Assembly: GCF_019237615.1 (NCBI RefSeq)
Contig: NZ_JAFAGT010000069.1
Location: 1-64,000 of the forward strand
DNA length: 64,000 nt
Source of the DNA: Roseateles sp.
Lineage (GTDB): Bacteria; Pseudomonadota; Gammaproteobacteria; Burkholderiales; Burkholderiaceae_C
Direction: 5' to 3'
A model generated the notes under the pieces. It made no database searches. It was given only the letters and a program-made list of their open reading frames with translations, and was not told the origin of the DNA. Every line of letters starts with the position of its first letter. Position 1 is the stretch's first letter. Both the position numbers and the translations under genes were made by a program. Below are positions 36,523 through 45,669 of the stretch, piece by piece.

Positions 36523-36524
36523 CG

Positions 36525-37079
36525 TCAGTTTCGTCCTTCGATGCGTCGCGCCACGCCGAGCAGCCGTGCGCTGATCTTGAGCCCGCTTTGGGCGGCGGCT
36601 GGCAACTGAATGTCAAAGCGTACCTTGTCGTCGACGATGACAAAGTTGATCATGCCCGCCGTGCGGCCCTGGTCAAGCTCGGTGATGGTGAGAATGGGCC
36701 GACCGCGCGCAGCGGCCAGCGCGCTCGCGGCCTGCGCCGTCACCGAACGTGTGATGTAGATGGCATGCAGTCCGTCGGGCAGGTCGGCACGACTCAAGGG
36801 CAGCATCTCCACGGGCCGGCCGGCCACCGAGGCCGCCGCCGCTGTGCGCCGCAGCACCTCAAGCACAGCCTCGTCGCCCAACACGCCGATGCGAAAGGGC
36901 TCCCCCGACCGCCCCAACGCTTCGGCCGGCCATTCCACGTAGTTGCCGAACTTGCAAACGAAGGCGGCCTTGATCTGATACTCGGTGCTGGCTTCGCCAT
37001 TGGCCCTTGAAGCGGCAGGCAGGGCCATCATCCCGAGCAGCAGCAAGCGACGACGAAGTCGGACGGACGGCACGGCCAT
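36525..37079 (-). CDS. YfiR family periplasmic regulator
   Basis: 184 residues from ATG 37079, which overlaps the stop of the upstream TonB receptor (ATGA), so the longer ORF start at 37184 is rejected. It has a signal peptide (LLLLGMMALPAASRANG), then the YfiR/DUF4154 pattern: EYQIKAAFVCKFGNYVEWP, FRIGVLGDEAVLEVL, IYITRS, LTITELDQGRTAGMINFVIVDDKVRFDI. In Pseudomonas, YfiR restrains the cyclase YfiN; here the neighbour is a hybrid kinase instead. Its place between a receptor and a kinase suggests it relays an outer-membrane or periplasmic signal to the kinase. Confidence 0.88.
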   Translation of the reverse strand: MAVPSVRLRRRLLLLGMMALPAASRANGEASTEYQIKAAFVCKFGNYVEWPAEALGRSGEPFRIGVLGDEAVLEVLRRTAAAASVAGRPVEMLPLSRADLPDGLHAIYITRSVTAQAASALAAARGRPILTITELDQGRTAGMINFVIVDDKVRFDIQLPAAAQSGLKISARLLGVARRIEGRN

Positions 37080-39019
37080 CAGCGGTAGCGCATGTGAAGC
37101 TGCAGCATGAGGTTGCGGCGCAGCTGGGTGCGCGTCTCGACCGCGGTGAACTCGCCGTGGGCGCGGTCGAAGAGGTTCTGGCACAGCAGCGCGATCTCGG
37201 TGTCGGCTCCGAGGCGGCTGGCCAGGCGCAGGTCCGCGGTCGTGTAGGCCGGCACGGCGGGCGCCGCGAGTTCGCCGACACGGCGCAACATCAGATCCAG
37301 CGCCGTTTCACGCGGCAGATCGAAGGCCGCGCGCAACTGCCATTGCCGTCGCGGCATCGCCCCTTCGGTCGCAGCCACGGAGCCACCGGTGTCGTGGCTG
37401 CCGGGCTTGAGCGCCATGTTCGGGTGCAGCAGCGCGATGCCGCCGTACAGGCGCAGCCAGGGTGCGGCTTGCACAATGCCCCAGGCCTCGACGCCGCTGA
37501 CGCGGCCCTTCATGCCATTGCCGAAGTACAGCGATGTACGACTGGCGGCCAGCTCCTGAGTGCGCAGCTGATCGTAGTCGGCGTGGAAGGCCGTGGCCGA
37601 CAGCGTCACCGCCGGCAGCACCTGGCCGCGGTAGCCCAGCTCCAGCACACGCGCCGTCTCGCTACGGAAGTCCGGGCCGCCGCCAAGCAGATAGGGCGGC
37701 CGATCCGGAATATAGACGTCGCGGTCAAAGCGCGATGGCGCCCGCACCGTATCCGTTACAGAGGCCCACCAAAGATGGTCGCGCGATGGCTTCCACGCCA
37801 GACGCAGGCTGGGCAGAAACTCGCTGCCGGTGTAGTCGTTGCGTTCGACGCGCGCACCCAGCGTCAGTTGAAGCTCGTCGGTCAGCGCGATCTCGTCCTG
37901 CGCGAACAGGCTGCTCCAGGCCTGGTTGAGGCGCTCGGGCAGTATGGCGAACATCGGCGAGCCGTGCTCCACACGGTCACGCGAGCGTCGCAGCTCGCCG
38001 CCCAGCACCAGTGTGTGGCCCCTGGCCGGGCGCAACGTGTACTGCAGCTCCACGTCTGCAGTGGTCAGCGTGTCGTCGAAGAAGGGCGGCGTGACACGCG
38101 CCGTGCGGTCCAGATAGCCCTGCACGCTGAGCTCGCCGCCCGCCAGCGTCGTTTCCCAGCGCGCCAGCAGGTTGGCGCCGGACAGCCGTATCGTGTCCAG
38201 AGCGAAGCTCGCACCATTGATGACGATGGTGCCAGGCTTGGGCTGGCCATGGTTGCCACGATAGGCGTTGCCGACAACCGTGAAGCGGTCGCCCGTGCCC
38301 CCCCAGTCGGCGCGCAAGCCCCCTTGCAACATGTGCCCGGCATCCGCCACAGGAGCGCCGGCTGCCGTCTCGGTCGCGCTCAGGTCACTGCGCTTGACGT
38401 ACAAGCGCAGCGCCCCGCCGCCGGGCAAGCCCAGGCCATGGCGCAGCGCGGCGGAGCGCTCTCGCCGGCCTCCCGACACCGACGCCAGCGTGCCCTGGGT
38501 ATCGGCCGCACTGCGCGTGATGACGTTGATGACGCCGTTAACAGCGTTGACACCCCACAGCGTGCTGCCCGGGCCGCTGGCGACTTCGATTCGCTCGACA
38601 TCCTCCAGCACCACATCCTGCACATCCCAGAACACGCCGGCGAACAGCGGCGAATAGACCGAACGCCCGTCGATGAGGACGAGCAGCTTGTTGGCCGAGT
38701 TGGCGTTGAAGCCCCGTGCGGTGATGTTGTAGCCACCGGCATAGACCTCGGAGACCTGGAGATTGGGTGCCAGCCGCAGCGCCTCCGGCAGTCGCGTGGC
38801 ACCGCTGCGGCGGATATCGTCGGCCGTGATGACGAAGATCGAAGCCGGTGCGTCGGCCAGGTGCTGCTCGCGCCGCGCGGCGGAGGTGATGGTGACGTTG
38901 CCCAGTTCTTCGAGGCTGAGATAGACGAGGCTGGATTGAGCCCGGGCAGGCCAGGGCAAAGCCAGGGGCACGAGCGCGATTGCAGCAACGATGCCGGGCC
39001 AAGTCGGTAACGGTCGCAT
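37079..39019 (-). CDS. TonB-dependent receptor of a receptor-YfiR-kinase operon
   Basis: 646 residues from ATG 39019, preceded closely by AGGAGG; ATG 39040 is an alternative start. After the signal peptide comes LVYLSLEELGNVTITSAARR, a stretch typical of the receptor subfamily found beside YfiR and kinase genes, then a plug with LRLAPNLQVSEVYAGGYNITARGF and LLVLIDGRSVYSPLFAGVFWD. The barrel ends LQLHMRYR without a C-terminal aromatic residue at the very end, which is less usual. It is the first gene of a three-gene operon. Whether it transports or mainly senses is open. Confidence 0.85.
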   Translation of the reverse strand: MRPLPTWPGIVAAIALVPLALPWPARAQSSLVYLSLEELGNVTITSAARREQHLADAPASIFVITADDIRRSGATRLPEALRLAPNLQVSEVYAGGYNITARGFNANSANKLLVLIDGRSVYSPLFAGVFWDVQDVVLEDVERIEVASGPGSTLWGVNAVNGVINVITRSAADTQGTLASVSGGRRERSAALRHGLGLPGGGALRLYVKRSDLSATETAAGAPVADAGHMLQGGLRADWGGTGDRFTVVGNAYRGNHGQPKPGTIVINGASFALDTIRLSGANLLARWETTLAGGELSVQGYLDRTARVTPPFFDDTLTTADVELQYTLRPARGHTLVLGGELRRSRDRVEHGSPMFAILPERLNQAWSSLFAQDEIALTDELQLTLGARVERNDYTGSEFLPSLRLAWKPSRDHLWWASVTDTVRAPSRFDRDVYIPDRPPYLLGGGPDFRSETARVLELGYRGQVLPAVTLSATAFHADYDQLRTQELAASRTSLYFGNGMKGRVSGVEAWGIVQAAPWLRLYGGIALLHPNMALKPGSHDTGGSVAATEGAMPRRQWQLRAAFDLPRETALDLMLRRVGELAAPAVPAYTTADLRLASRLGADTEIALLCQNLFDRAHGEFTAVETRTQLRRNLMLQLHMRYR

Positions 39020-39736
39020 TCGCCTCCTGCAACTGTCCATGGACGCGGCACGATAACGTGAGCACATGGCGGTGGCAATCTCTCATGCCCGGCCCTCCTG
39101 GCCCAGGAGGATCTCCGCATGAACGGGATGTTTCTCCCCCTTCAGCGGAGCGTGCGACGCCCACCTGCGTAGCCTGCGGCGCCGGCCGGAATCGGACCTC
39201 GTGCGCATGCCCCGTGCAATCGAGGCCAGCATCCCGCCCGACACCAAGGCGAGTCGGCCCACGGGTGGCCATGCGCTCTGGTTGGCCGTCCCGCGGCGGC
39301 TGGACTCACGCCCGCTTTTCGACCGGGCCATCGAGGCCGGCAGCTGCTTCGCACCGGGTGACATCTTCTCCGCCAGCAGACGATTCCCGAACGGTCTGCG
39401 CCTGAGCGCCGGGCACTCCTGGAGTGCCCGGGTGGAGGACGGCGTCAAGCGTTTGGGGGCCTCGCAAGCGTGTTGCTCGAAAGCTGAGTTCAGCGCGTCG
39501 CCGTGACCCCGAACGCGCCAGCGCCAGCGGTCGCTCATCTCCGCCATCTGCGCCTGGGCGAAGTGGGGCGAGCTGTTGGGCTGGCCGAGGACGCAGCGTG
39601 TTGTAGCGCTCGTACGCCCCGCCCGAAGTTCATGAACAAGGTCACGCCAGGCTCGGTGGTAACACCTATACCAGAGATTGGCACGGCGAAGATCGCGGGC
39701 GGCCCGTCTCCGTGACCCGATTCCATCGGCCTCTTC
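39020..39736. other. Divergent intergenic region between the receptor and MHYT kinase operons
   Basis: No gene is supported; the 440-residue minus-strand ORF across 39083-40405 is largely a shadow of the MHYT kinase. Apart from the inverted repeat at 39409-39431 I see no named element. Confidence 0.4.
39409..39431. repeat. Perfect 11-bp inverted repeat
   Basis: CCGGGCACTCC and GGAGTGCCCGG flank a single T, a 23-base near-palindrome in a noncoding stretch. It could be an operator for a dimeric regulator or fold as a tight hairpin. It lies about 300 bases before the MHYT kinase. Confidence 0.5.
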
Positions 39737-42685
39737 ATGCTTGAGCAGTTCTTCGTCACCGGCCGTCCCCTCGACGCCTTGTTGCTGCAGCAACACAACC
39801 CCTGGCTTGTCGCGCTGTCCGCGGCGCTGGCCATCGGCGCCTCGGTCATGGCGCTGCACATGGCAGAGCTGGCGCAGCGTGCGCAAAGTGGTGGCATGCG
39901 CCGCTGGACGCTGGGCACGGCCGGGTTGGCGCTGGGCGGCGGCATCTGGGGCATGCACTTCATCGACATGCTGGCCTTCTCGGTCTGTGCGGCGGGGGAT
40001 TTCTCGCCCTGGGTGACGGCGGTGTCCATCCTGCCCAGCGTGATCGCAGCGTGGATTGCCCTGTGGCTGCTGGCCCGACGGCGCGTCAATGCCCTTACGC
40101 TGTTGAGCTGCGGCGTGCTGGTCGGCGCGGGCATCGGCGCCATGCACTACAGCGGCATGGCAGCATCGAGCGCGATGTCCGTCATGCGCTACGACCCCAT
40201 CTTCTTCGGCATCTCCATCGTCGTGGCCGTGGCGATGGCCACGCTGGCGCTGTGGGTGCGCTTTGGCCTGCGGCACTGGCAGCGCAGCCACCTCGCCACA
40301 CTGGTGGCAGGCACGGTGATGGGCATCGCAATCACCAGCATGCACTACACGGGCATGGCGGCGCTGCGCTTCGTGGGTCCGGCGAATACCCAGGGCCACG
40401 AGCAAGTGGCCATGTCTCTAGTCATTGCGATGGTGGTGCTGATCTTCAGCATGCTGGTCGTCGCCATCAACGTCAGCCTGCGCTTCCGGCAGTTGTTCCT
40501 GCATGCGCAGCGCAACGAGTCCCGCCTGCAAGCGGTGGTGGAGACCGCCGTGGATGGCATCTTCATGGTGGATGGCCAGGGCGTCGTTCAGGCATTCAAT
40601 AGCGCCGCAGAGCGCATGCTGGGCTGGGACGCCGCCGAAGTGCTGGGCCAGCACGCGCGCATGCTGGCGCCCGACACGCTGCAGGAGGACAACACCGCCG
40701 TCCACAGCCTGGCCCGTACGGCAGGCAGCAGCCGTGAGACGGAGATGCGAACCCGGGACGGCCGGTTCATCCCCGTGCGCATGGCCGTGGGCTGCGTAGA
40801 TGTGCAGGGAGCTCCGCTATACGTGAGCTTCATCACCGACATCCGCCAGCGCCTCGACCACGAACAGACGCTGCGAGAGGCCCGCGACCGTGCCGAAGCC
40901 GCCGCTGCCGCGCGAGGCACCTTCCTGGCCAATATGAGCCACGAGATCCGCACGCCGATGAACGCCATCATTGGCTTCACCGAGGCGCTGCTGGATTCAC
41001 CGCTGGACGCCTCGCAGCGCCGCCACCTCGGCACGGTGCACAACGCCGCGCGTTCCATGCTGCGCCTGCTGAACGACATCCTCGACACCGCCAAGCTCGA
41101 GAAGGGCGCGGTTGAACTGGAGGTGGCCGACTTCTCGCTGCGCGAGCTGTGCGAGCAGACCCTCGCCTCGCTGCGCATCACCGCAAGCAAGAAGCGGCTG
41201 CCGCTGGAGCTGGACTACCCGCAGGCCGAACCCGAGTTCGTGCGCGGCGATGCGCTGCGGCTTCAGCAGGTGCTCGTCAACCTCGTCGGCAACGCGATCA
41301 AGTTCACCGAGCGCGGCCATGTGCGGCTGCACGTGCGCTATGCCGACAACGAACTGCTGCTGGATGTGGAAGACACCGGCATCGGCATCGCGCCCGAGGC
41401 GCTGGAGCGCATCTTCGACCCCTTCGCGCAGGCCGACGCGTCCACCACTCGCCGCTTCGGCGGAACGGGCCTGGGAACCACGATCTCGCACCAGCTCGTC
41501 GAGCTGATGCGAGGCCGCATCAGCGTGCGCAGCACCCTGGGCCGGGGCAGCGTGTTCAGCGTGCGACTGCCCATGCCGCTTGGCGACGCCAACGCCGTCA
41601 CGCATGGCTTGCAAAGCGCCCGCGTGCTGCCGGCGCTGCGCGTGCTCGCCGTGGACGACGTCCCCAACAACCTGGAGCTGCTGCAGATGACGCTGGAACG
41701 CGGCCGCCACAGCGTCACCACCGCCCACAACGGCGAGGACGCCATCCGGCTCTGCACCGACCAGCACTTCGACATCGTGCTGATGGATCTGCAGATGCCC
41801 GGCCTGGACGGGCTCGAGGCCACGCGCCGCATCCGCGTCGTCGAGCAGGCCCAGCGCCGCAAGTCCGTGCCCATCATTGCGCTGTCAGCCAGCGTGCTGG
41901 AGAAGGACCGCCGTGACGCGCGGGCCGCAGGCATGGACGGCTTTGCCAGCAAGCCGCTGGAGCTGCCCCGCCTCTACAACGAGATCGCCCGCGTGCTGGG
42001 CCTGCGCTCGGACGGCATCAGCCCCGCGGCTGCCGCTTCGATATCGGCCTTCGGCGATCTGGAAGGCACGGCCATCGAAACGCCACCCACCGACAGCCAC
42101 CCACCCATCGACTGGGAAAAGGGCCTGCGCCTGTGGACCCAGGCGCCGCTGCTGCGCGATGCCATCGAGCGCTTCACCCACGAGCAACAGGCCTTGCCCG
42201 AACGGCTTGCCGCCCTGCATGACGCTGGCGATTGGCAGTCGTTGGCCGATTTCTCACACCGCCTGCGAGGCGTTGCGGGCAACCTCGCGCTGGGCCCTTT
42301 GCACACGCTGCTTGGGCAGCTTGAAGGCGCGGCCCGTGCAGCCGACGCAGCGTCGGCCGAAAGCGCCCTCGCCGCTCTCGTGCCCGCCTGGCACCATGTG
42401 ACGCAGGCGCTGGCCGCGCAGGCCAGCGCCCCCGCCGAAGCGCCCCACAACGCTTCGACCCCCTGCGCAATGGACGCGCAGCAAGCTACGCAGGCACACG
42501 CCCTGCTCGAGAACGCCATCGCCGCCCTGGAGCAGGGCGAACTGCCCGAAACCACGCTGACCAAGCTGGCCGCGTTGCTGCCTGCGCTCGCGCTCGAACC
42601 GGTGCGTGATGCCGTGGACAGCTTCGACTTCGACCAGGCCCAATCCCTGCTGCGCGTGCTGCGCGGCTCACTGGCCACGTCATGA
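39737..42685 (+). CDS. MHYT-PAS hybrid sensor kinase with receiver and HPt
   Basis: 982 residues. The N-terminus is a seven-helix MHYT sensor with its repeated motif (GMHFIDM, AMHYSGMAA, SMHYTGMAAL), thought to bind copper and sense O2, CO or NO. A PAS domain follows (VVETAVDGIFMVDGQGVV), then HisKA ANMSHEIRTPMNAIIGF, HATPase with LVGNAIKFTERG, DTGIGI and GTGLG, a receiver with DIVLMDLQMPGLDG, and a C-terminal HPt (SHRLRGVAGNLAL). All parts of an internal phosphorelay are therefore in one chain. The stop overlaps the start of the HD-GYP gene (ATGA), which is the evident output partner. Confidence 0.92.
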   Translation: MLEQFFVTGRPLDALLLQQHNPWLVALSAALAIGASVMALHMAELAQRAQSGGMRRWTLGTAGLALGGGIWGMHFIDMLAFSVCAAGDFSPWVTAVSILPSVIAAWIALWLLARRRVNALTLLSCGVLVGAGIGAMHYSGMAASSAMSVMRYDPIFFGISIVVAVAMATLALWVRFGLRHWQRSHLATLVAGTVMGIAITSMHYTGMAALRFVGPANTQGHEQVAMSLVIAMVVLIFSMLVVAINVSLRFRQLFLHAQRNESRLQAVVETAVDGIFMVDGQGVVQAFNSAAERMLGWDAAEVLGQHARMLAPDTLQEDNTAVHSLARTAGSSRETEMRTRDGRFIPVRMAVGCVDVQGAPLYVSFITDIRQRLDHEQTLREARDRAEAAAAARGTFLANMSHEIRTPMNAIIGFTEALLDSPLDASQRRHLGTVHNAARSMLRLLNDILDTAKLEKGAVELEVADFSLRELCEQTLASLRITASKKRLPLELDYPQAEPEFVRGDALRLQQVLVNLVGNAIKFTERGHVRLHVRYADNELLLDVEDTGIGIAPEALERIFDPFAQADASTTRRFGGTGLGTTISHQLVELMRGRISVRSTLGRGSVFSVRLPMPLGDANAVTHGLQSARVLPALRVLAVDDVPNNLELLQMTLERGRHSVTTAHNGEDAIRLCTDQHFDIVLMDLQMPGLDGLEATRRIRVVEQAQRRKSVPIIALSASVLEKDRRDARAAGMDGFASKPLELPRLYNEIARVLGLRSDGISPAAAASISAFGDLEGTAIETPPTDSHPPIDWEKGLRLWTQAPLLRDAIERFTHEQQALPERLAALHDAGDWQSLADFSHRLRGVAGNLALGPLHTLLGQLEGAARAADAASAESALAALVPAWHHVTQALAAQASAPAEAPHNASTPCAMDAQQATQAHALLENAIAALEQGELPETTLTKLAALLPALALEPVRDAVDSFDFDQAQSLLRVLRGSLATS

Positions 42686-43707
42686 TCACCACCGACGACC
42701 GCCCCCGCCTGCTCGTCGTGGACGACGAGCCAACCAACCTGCAGGTGCTGCGCCACGTACTGCAGGCCGACTACCGACTGCTGTTCGCCACCGACGGCGA
42801 GCGGGCCATCGCGCTCGCACGCCAGCAGCGGCCCGACTTGATCCTGCTCGATGTGATGATGCCGGGCATGAACGGCCACGAGGTCTGCCGGACCCTCAAG
42901 GCCGACTCCGCGACCGCGTCAACCCCCATCATCTTCGTCACCGCGCTGAGCGACAGCCAGGACGAGGCCCACGGCCTTGACGTCGGCGCGGTGGACTACA
43001 TCACAAAGCCCGTCAGCGCGCCCGTCGTCCGTGCCCGTGTGCGCAACCACCTCACACTCGTACGGCTGGACGAGTTGCGCGAGACGCGCCTGCAGATCGT
43101 GCAGCGCCTCGGCCGCGCCGCCGAGTACAAGGACAACGAGACAGGCCTGCACGTCATCCGCATGAGCCACTTCTCGCGACGTCTGGCGCTGGCCGCGGGC
43201 TTCAACGAAGCCTGGGCCGATGACCTGCTCAATGCCGCACCCATGCACGACGTCGGCAAGATCGGCATCCCCGACGCGGTGCTGCGCAAGCCTGGCCCGC
43301 TGGATGAGGCCGAGTGGGCCATCATGCGCCGACACCCCGAGATTGGCGCCGAGATCATCGGCGAACACCCCTCGGGCCTGCTGCGCATGGCCCGCACCAT
43401 CGCGCTGGCCCACCACGAGAAATGGGACGGCAGCGGCTACCCGAGAAACCTCGAAGGCGAGCAGATTCCCGTCGAGGCCCGCATCGTCGCCATTGCCGAC
43501 GTGTTTGACGCGCTCACCACGCGGCGGCCGTACAAGAGCGCATGGCCGGTGGAACAAGCGCTGGAACACATCCAGGCGCAGGCGGGGCGGCATTTCGATC
43601 CCGCGCTGGTGGAGAAGTTCATCGGCTTGGTGCCAGACCTGCTGGAGATCCAGCGGCGATGGGCGGATGAGCCCGAGGTGGCGCATGCTGTGAGCGAAGC
43701 ACCCTGA
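42682..43707 (+). CDS. Response regulator with HD-GYP phosphodiesterase domain (RpfG-like)
   Basis: 341 residues: a receiver (LLVVDDEPTN, phosphoacceptor in LILLDVMMPGMNG, TKP lysine) followed by an HD-GYP domain that hydrolyses cyclic di-GMP. HD residues are seen in APMHDVGKIGIPD, the GYP loop in HHEKWDGSGYP, and the later IADVFDALT. It is translationally coupled to the MHYT hybrid kinase, so the pair probably links a gas- or redox-sensing input to c-di-GMP breakdown. Confidence 0.92.
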   Translation: MITTDDRPRLLVVDDEPTNLQVLRHVLQADYRLLFATDGERAIALARQQRPDLILLDVMMPGMNGHEVCRTLKADSATASTPIIFVTALSDSQDEAHGLDVGAVDYITKPVSAPVVRARVRNHLTLVRLDELRETRLQIVQRLGRAAEYKDNETGLHVIRMSHFSRRLALAAGFNEAWADDLLNAAPMHDVGKIGIPDAVLRKPGPLDEAEWAIMRRHPEIGAEIIGEHPSGLLRMARTIALAHHEKWDGSGYPRNLEGEQIPVEARIVAIADVFDALTTRRPYKSAWPVEQALEHIQAQAGRHFDPALVEKFIGLVPDLLEIQRRWADEPEVAHAVSEAP

Positions 43708-44043
43708 AGCTTCCAGCGGGCAGGCGGGCCCGGCCATCAGGGCCTGCCGCACCCGACACGCATCAGCGGGAACACCCCGATGCGTAGCTGAGGGACATCC
43801 TCAAGCGGCTGTCAACTCACCGCGCCAGTCAGGTCGATGACTTGCGGCCGCACCGGTGGCGGCATTCTGTCGTGGTCAACCTGCGTTCGGCGTGCGTGCG
43901 GCTATAGGTGCCGCGGCGTTGATTTCCCAATGCCCATCCCGGGCGACTCGGGATCGTCCGTCACCATCGGTGGCCCGCCCCCTGCCAGTGCTGCGCGGCC
44001 CGGAGGGCGTTAGCAAAGAGCAATGAGAGGCGAGCCGGACGCA
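43708..44043. other. Convergent intergenic region
   Basis: No gene is seen. GGCAGGC (43719-43725) and GCCTGCC (43742-43748) can pair just after the HD-GYP stop, a possible terminator stem, but no U-run follows. Confidence 0.35.
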
Positions 44044-45081
44044 TCACTCCTTTCCCGCACCGACAACTTCGTAGCGCAACAGCCCAGCCAGACCCTTGTC
44101 TGAGCCGCCAACGGCCACGTACAGCAGGTTCTGAGAGGACACGAGAAAGGAGGTCTTGGCGCCGTACTCGGAGGGCACCTTCTCCAGTTCCTCGTAGTGG
44201 TCCGCATCGATCTGGCGGAACACCGCGACGTAGCCGTCGCCGGCCGCGTATATGCGCCGGTTCTTCGCGTCGAAGCTCACACCGTTGGTGCGCGGCGGCG
44301 CTTCGAAGCTGGCCACCGTCTCGCCGTTGACCGTGGATTTGACGACGAGCTTGAAGGGCTTGCGCGTGATGAGGAAGAGGCGCTGGTTCTTCTCGTCGAG
44401 GTCGATGGCCGAGTTGTTCTGCCCCTCGGTGACGGGCCACGTGGAGAGCAGCTTGCGGGTTTTCTTGTCGATCACCGCGATCTCGCTCTTGCCCGCGACG
44501 TTGACGAACACGCGGGAGCCCTTCTGCTCTGCGACAACACCCTCGGTGAAGTCAGTGTCGAAGCTCACCTCTCCCAGCACCTTGCCCGTGCGGATATCGA
44601 CCTGGGAGAGCACGGTCATCGGCAGCTTCTGCGCCGCGTTCTTACCTCCGGTGACGAACCAGAGCTGACGTGCCGAGGCATCGTAGGCCATCACGTCGGC
44701 ACCTGGCGTCAGTCTGATCGTTTCCACGACCCCATAACTGCGACCATCCAGCACCTTGCTCATTCCGTCGCCGCTGTTGCTGACGATGAGGCGATTGGTC
44801 TCGGGCTGATAGTGGATGGCATGGGGGGTCTCCATGCCGGGCACGCTGGTGATGCGTTCACCGCTGCGCAGGTCGAAGACCTCCAGCGTACCGCCGTCCT
44901 CTCCGGCGAGGAAGAGGCGCTTTCCTTTGAGATCGGCGCCGAAGTGGTCGAAATCACCCTGGTAGGTGGGCATGTCGGTGCGCCCGAGCAGGCGCAGCGC
45001 CGGGTCGGCGCTGGCCTGGCAAGGGAACAGCGCCAGAACGGCGAGCAACGCGGCGCCTGGCGCCGCAACGGAGGTCTTCAT
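44044..45081 (-). CDS. Secreted YncE-like beta-propeller protein
   Basis: 345 residues with a signal peptide ending QASA and then repeated four-strand blade motifs: GTLEVFDLRSGERITSVPG, SKVLDGRSYGVVETIRL, SQVDIRTGKVLGEVSF, SEIAVIDKKTRKLLSTWPV. This is the YVTN/YncE beta-propeller pattern, a periplasmic binding scaffold with no catalytic residues that I can name. It is the last gene of a three-gene minus-strand unit with two small periplasmic proteins. A ligand-sequestering or sensing role in the solute-capture locus is inferred. Confidence 0.75.
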   Translation of the reverse strand: MKTSVAAPGAALLAVLALFPCQASADPALRLLGRTDMPTYQGDFDHFGADLKGKRLFLAGEDGGTLEVFDLRSGERITSVPGMETPHAIHYQPETNRLIVSNSGDGMSKVLDGRSYGVVETIRLTPGADVMAYDASARQLWFVTGGKNAAQKLPMTVLSQVDIRTGKVLGEVSFDTDFTEGVVAEQKGSRVFVNVAGKSEIAVIDKKTRKLLSTWPVTEGQNNSAIDLDEKNQRLFLITRKPFKLVVKSTVNGETVASFEAPPRTNGVSFDAKNRRIYAAGDGYVAVFRQIDADHYEELEKVPSEYGAKTSFLVSSQNLLYVAVGGSDKGLAGLLRYEVVGAGKE

Positions 45082-45113
45082 TGCGATCCCTTCCCGGTGA
45101 TGGCGTGAGCCGC

Positions 45114-45641
45114 TTACTTGACGGCGTCGAAAAGCGCGTTGTAGGACGGGATCAGCTTGGCGAGGTCGTCGCGCAGCACCGTGGCCTTGCGCAGGTACTC
45201 GATCTCCTGCTCACTGACGTGCGGCATGGCCGGCGGGTTTTTGAAGGCATAGACAACCAGGCCGACGTTCTCGCCCTTGGCATCGCGCATCGGCATCAGG
45301 ATGACGACCTTCTTGGGGTTGTCCTTCACGCGTTTCCAACGCGGGTCGACGATGGTGATGCCCTTCTTGATGACGTCAATGTCATCCGGGTCGTCAGCGT
45401 TGCCGATGCGATCCGGGAAGGAGCCGGCAAACATGGTGTAGACCTCACTCAGGCCGGGCGGAGTGCCATGCAGCGTGACGCTGAGCAGTTCTGGGTGCTT
45501 GGCCATCGTGTCATCGGACAGCTTCTGGCCGTAGATCCTGTGTGCCGGGGCCGTCCAGTTCTTGTCGGCAGCCGAGGCCGGCGTTGCGTTGAAAGCGAGC
45601 ACGGCAGCCATGGCCAGCGCGCAACCGATCATCTTCTTCAT
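45114..45641 (-). CDS. Periplasmic protein of the SFPDRIGN family, copy A
   Basis: 175 residues with a clear signal peptide (ATPASAAD). I do not recognise a named family. It is a paralogue of the next gene and of both halves of the protein at 50592: shared features are ...HPELLSVTLHGTPPG, the strongly conserved GSFPDRIGN followed by an acidic DDPDDIDVIKKG stretch, a VVILMPMRDAKGENVGLVVYAF strand pair, and a closing RDDLAKLIPS helix. The alternating strand pattern with a closing helix resembles a small periplasmic sensor (Cache/PAS-like) fold, but that is a guess. GGAGACACC precedes the start. Confidence 0.75.
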   Translation of the reverse strand: MKKMIGCALAMAAVLAFNATPASAADKNWTAPAHRIYGQKLSDDTMAKHPELLSVTLHGTPPGLSEVYTMFAGSFPDRIGNADDPDDIDVIKKGITIVDPRWKRVKDNPKKVVILMPMRDAKGENVGLVVYAFKNPPAMPHVSEQEIEYLRKATVLRDDLAKLIPSYNALFDAVK

Positions 45642-45669
45642 GGTGTCTCCTTTGGCAGCTTGTTTGCAA

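Noticed and set aside
39083-40405. 440-residue minus-strand ORF covering an intergenic stretch and the MHYT kinase start
   Set aside because: His/Arg/Gln-rich composition without domain; the MHYT motifs on the plus strand explain the overlap.
43719-43748. GGCAGGC/GCCTGCC stem after the HD-GYP gene as a terminator
   Set aside because: The loop is long and no U-run follows on either strand, so it was mentioned only within the intergenic entry.
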